This document shows, one piece after another, positions 61,649 to 64,000 of a stretch of DNA of 64,000 nucleotides. The translations under genes were made by a program, and so were the position numbers. Origin of the DNA: Albugo candida (lineage: Eukaryota; Oomycota; Peronosporomycetes; Albuginales; Albuginaceae); the NCBI GenBank assembly GCA_905220665.1, contig CAJNAR010000189.1:1-64000 (forward strand), read 5' to 3'. Within the stretch, counting starts at the first letter, position 1. Every line of letters begins with the position of its first letter. The notes under the pieces are model-generated. The model was given only the letters and a program-made list of their open reading frames with translations, was not told the origin of the DNA and made no database searches.

Positions 61649-64000
61649 GACTAAAAAGTTCCAATGCTTGACTTGGTCACGAAAAAAACTTGAACTTCTT
61701 TGTCGAAATCGCTTTGGTTAGGAAATCAGCTAATTGCAGCCGAGTCTCAATGTACTCCAGATGACCATTCGTGGCCTAAACATGATCGCGTACAAAATGA
61801 TAGCGAATATCAATGTGTTTCGCACGATTCTGATGTACTTCGCTCTTTGCACTTGCGATTGAACTTCGGTTGTCTTCGTGTACACTGACTGGACCGTCAA
61901 TCTTGATCTTCATCTCCATTGATAGACTCTCTTCTCACAACACTTCTTGAACGCACAATGTAAGTGCCACGTATTCGGCTTCCGCTGTACTCAGAGAGAC
62001 ACTGCCTTGCCTTTTTGAATTGAAAATCACTGGAGAATTGTTGATCATCACCATCACTCCTGACGTCGAACGTCGATTGTCCTTTTTACTTCCCCCATTG
62101 GCATCACTGAATGCACTTAGCATTAGCTCGCCAGACTTGCTTCCATAGCAAATTCTATTCATTTCCGTAGTCTTTAAGTAACGTAGAACACGAATAGACG
62201 CATTACAGTCTTCTTCACTTGGCTTTTCTAACTAACGACTCAATTGTCACACAGTGAACGCAATATCTGGTCTTGTTCCGTTAGCCACGTATAATATTGA
62301 CCCTACTAACGACCAATACGAACGATTCTCCATTCTTGGGTGCTTTTCTTCAGACTTGACCAGATTTTGACCTTCCACACTTGAATTGTATACCGGTTTT
62401 GCCGTTACATGGTTCAACTTTTCTATGATTCTGGCGATCATGCACTCTGACTGATCTTGAGCTGCCTCACACTCACATTGTACTCGAGTTCGCTGCCGAG
62501 AATAGAACGCACTTTACTTAGCGTTTTTAGCTGAAAATGACCTAATAGTTCGTCTGCGATTTTCTTGATCGAGTTAGTCGAAACTTCCCAAACAAGCATG
62601 TCATTGGCTTATAGATCACGTATACCCATGAATCTTGGTCATCTTGACGAACAAATACACACGCGTCCGAAACGCATGCTTTGAATCCCATGTCCACAAA
62701 AACACGTGAAATTATCTTGAATCACGTAGCAGCAGCTTGCTTTAGTCTGTACGAACTTCATTTCAGCTTTAGAGCTTGATCAGGTCGCAGTTCAACACCT
62801 TGAGGCGTGTATATATACACATCTTCTTCCAACACATCATTAATAAATGCCGTGAAATCATCATCTTGATGGATTCTCATATATTTATGACAGCATACTG
62901 CCAGGAAGATACGAATTGAATTTAGATTCGAAACAGGTGAGTACCTCTCTTAGTAATCAACTTTATAGGGTTGACGATAACCTAATGCCAGTAGTCGAGC
63001 CTTATAGCGCTCAATTTCAGTCCCCTCATTTCTTTTTATCGCAAAAACCCACTTTGTTCAAATTATTTTTTGGGAGGCTTCGCCAACGCCGTCCACGTGT
63101 TCATTGAATGTAATGGCTTTAGCTCGGTCTCAATTGCCTCACTCCACATCGTTGATCGTGAAGACTTCATCGTATCTTGATATGTTGGCAGTGTTTCCAG
63201 CGCTGCATTGGCTTGTTCATCTTCGAGGCGGTACCTTTTCTTTGCACGCTCCATTGATTCATCACTGATTGTAGTCACGATGGCTTCTGATGTTCGAATC
63301 GGAACCAGAGCGTGAGAAGTGTTACTCCAAGGTGTTTCAAGTAGGGCATTGTGTTCACGCACTTGAGAGAAACCTTCTTGCCTCCTGGGCACAATGTATA
63401 GACTTGTATCCATATCGAAATCAGTTGGCTCCATAGTTACATCATCATTTCCAAATCGTGGTTGAGATGCATGCCCCAGATCTTGACTGAGACTTGGACA
63501 TCCAAACTCACCTGGACGCGAAATAGTTTGATCCTATCATGTCTGATCCCACACCATCGGTTCTTCGCTGCTTCAGGCATGAATATCTGGTGATCGCTCC
63601 ATGACATCATCATCGTCGTCTTGTGATGCATGCATGGTGTGAACTGACTATCCCAGAAATAAATGCACATGTTTAGACTTCGGTAATTCTTGAAATATCA
63701 CCGATCGCGTGATCTTCAGTCGTTGTGATTCATAATTCCAGACTCAGTATCCCTTGACATCACGTGCATACACCAAGAACATGCATCAAAATATCTTTAT
63801 GTCCATCTTATGCCGCTTTGCCTTTACAAGGGAACCGAAACCTTGAGCACCAAAAACTCGCATGTGTGATAAGTTAGGTTTGGTTCCGAAACATACTTCG
63901 AACGGTGTTTTACTCGGACTAGCAGCGCATGTAATTCGATTAGTCACATACACCGCGGTGTTAGTGGCTTCGGCCCACCATTTTTTCTCAACGTGCATGT
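61640..64000 (-). pseudogene. Copia-type retrotransposon polyprotein (integrase, RT, RNase H), decayed and cut by the window edge
   Basis: The minus-strand frame order is Copia. The integrase C-terminal part is at 63,998-63,786 (WWAEATNTAVYVTNRI, SKTPFEVCFGTKPNLSHM, RVFGAQGFGSLVKAKRHKMD). A linker rich in Asp/Glu/Ser runs 63,670-63,065, ending MWSEAIETELKPLHSMNTW. The reverse transcriptase starts at about 63,057 (KWVFAIKRNEG, IERYKARLLALGY, AFINDVLEEDVYIYTPQGV). The catalytic YVDD position near 62,620 reads YVIY, so it is lost. Next come MENRSYWSLVGSILYVANGTRPDIAF (about 62,325-62,250) and RNase H: SAFSDANGG, RRSTSGVMVM, SLSTAEAEYVAL (62,110-61,960), AKHIDIRYHFVRDH and LQLADFLTKAI (about 61,720). 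Most pieces share one frame and are separated by stops; the RT core is shifted. The 5' part (gag, protease) and 5' LTR lie beyond 64,000. Confidence 0.9.

Noticed and set aside
1..64000. Telomere repeats or rRNA genes
   Set aside because: No TTTAGGG-type runs and no recognisable rRNA sequence were seen on either strand.

Overview
The window looks like a gene-poor, repeat-dominated stretch of a eukaryotic nuclear genome. The mobile elements present (Copia LTR retrotransposon, LINE with endonuclease and reverse transcriptase, Mutator-like DNA transposon, tRNA-derived SINEs), the AT-rich composition and the flavour of the decayed proteins point to an oomycete (Phytophthora, downy mildew or Pythium-type). 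That assignment is an inference from family resemblance, not a search result. No intact host gene could be recognised anywhere in the 64 kb.

Region 1 (1 to about 37,360) is one uninterrupted satellite array. The monomer is about 225 bp (216-226), giving roughly 166 head-to-tail copies, and the array runs off the left edge of the window. Two main monomer classes differ in a central block. Class A reads GGATRGTCCAAATC after the conserved GTGTTT box and is the only class in the first 3.1 kb. Class B reads GGTTAGTTAAATTC and first appears near 3,181. The array has higher-order structure: a four-monomer 901-bp unit at the left, three-monomer 673/675-bp tandems in the middle, and multi-monomer blocks repeated 3-13 kb apart on the right. 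This is the pattern left by unequal exchange. The small ORFs on both strands here are by-products of a period divisible by three, not genes. The array decays over its last few hundred bases and stops within a monomer.

Region 2 (37,361 to about 47,520) is mostly low-information DNA. It holds a cluster of minus-strand ORFs of unknown nature (40,341-42,577) that looks like a broken or intron-containing gene, and a small LINE 3' fossil with a zinc-binding motif near 44,760.

Region 3 (about 47,530-57,440) is a nest of transposons. Long inverted, internally repeated ends flank a decayed Mutator-like transposase. The left end appears split by a 548-bp MITE-like element with its own inverted repeats. 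A degenerate LINE of about 6.3 kb lies between the transposase and the right end.

Region 4 (about 57,440-64,000) has further featureless DNA, two divergent tRNA-like SINEs almost head to head at 59,940-60,370, and a minus-strand Copia element (pol pseudogene, polypurine tract and a candidate LTR) that runs off the right edge. A megasatellite with higher-order repeats bordered by nested, dead retroelements would suit centromeric, pericentromeric or subtelomeric heterochromatin. No telomere repeat was seen.
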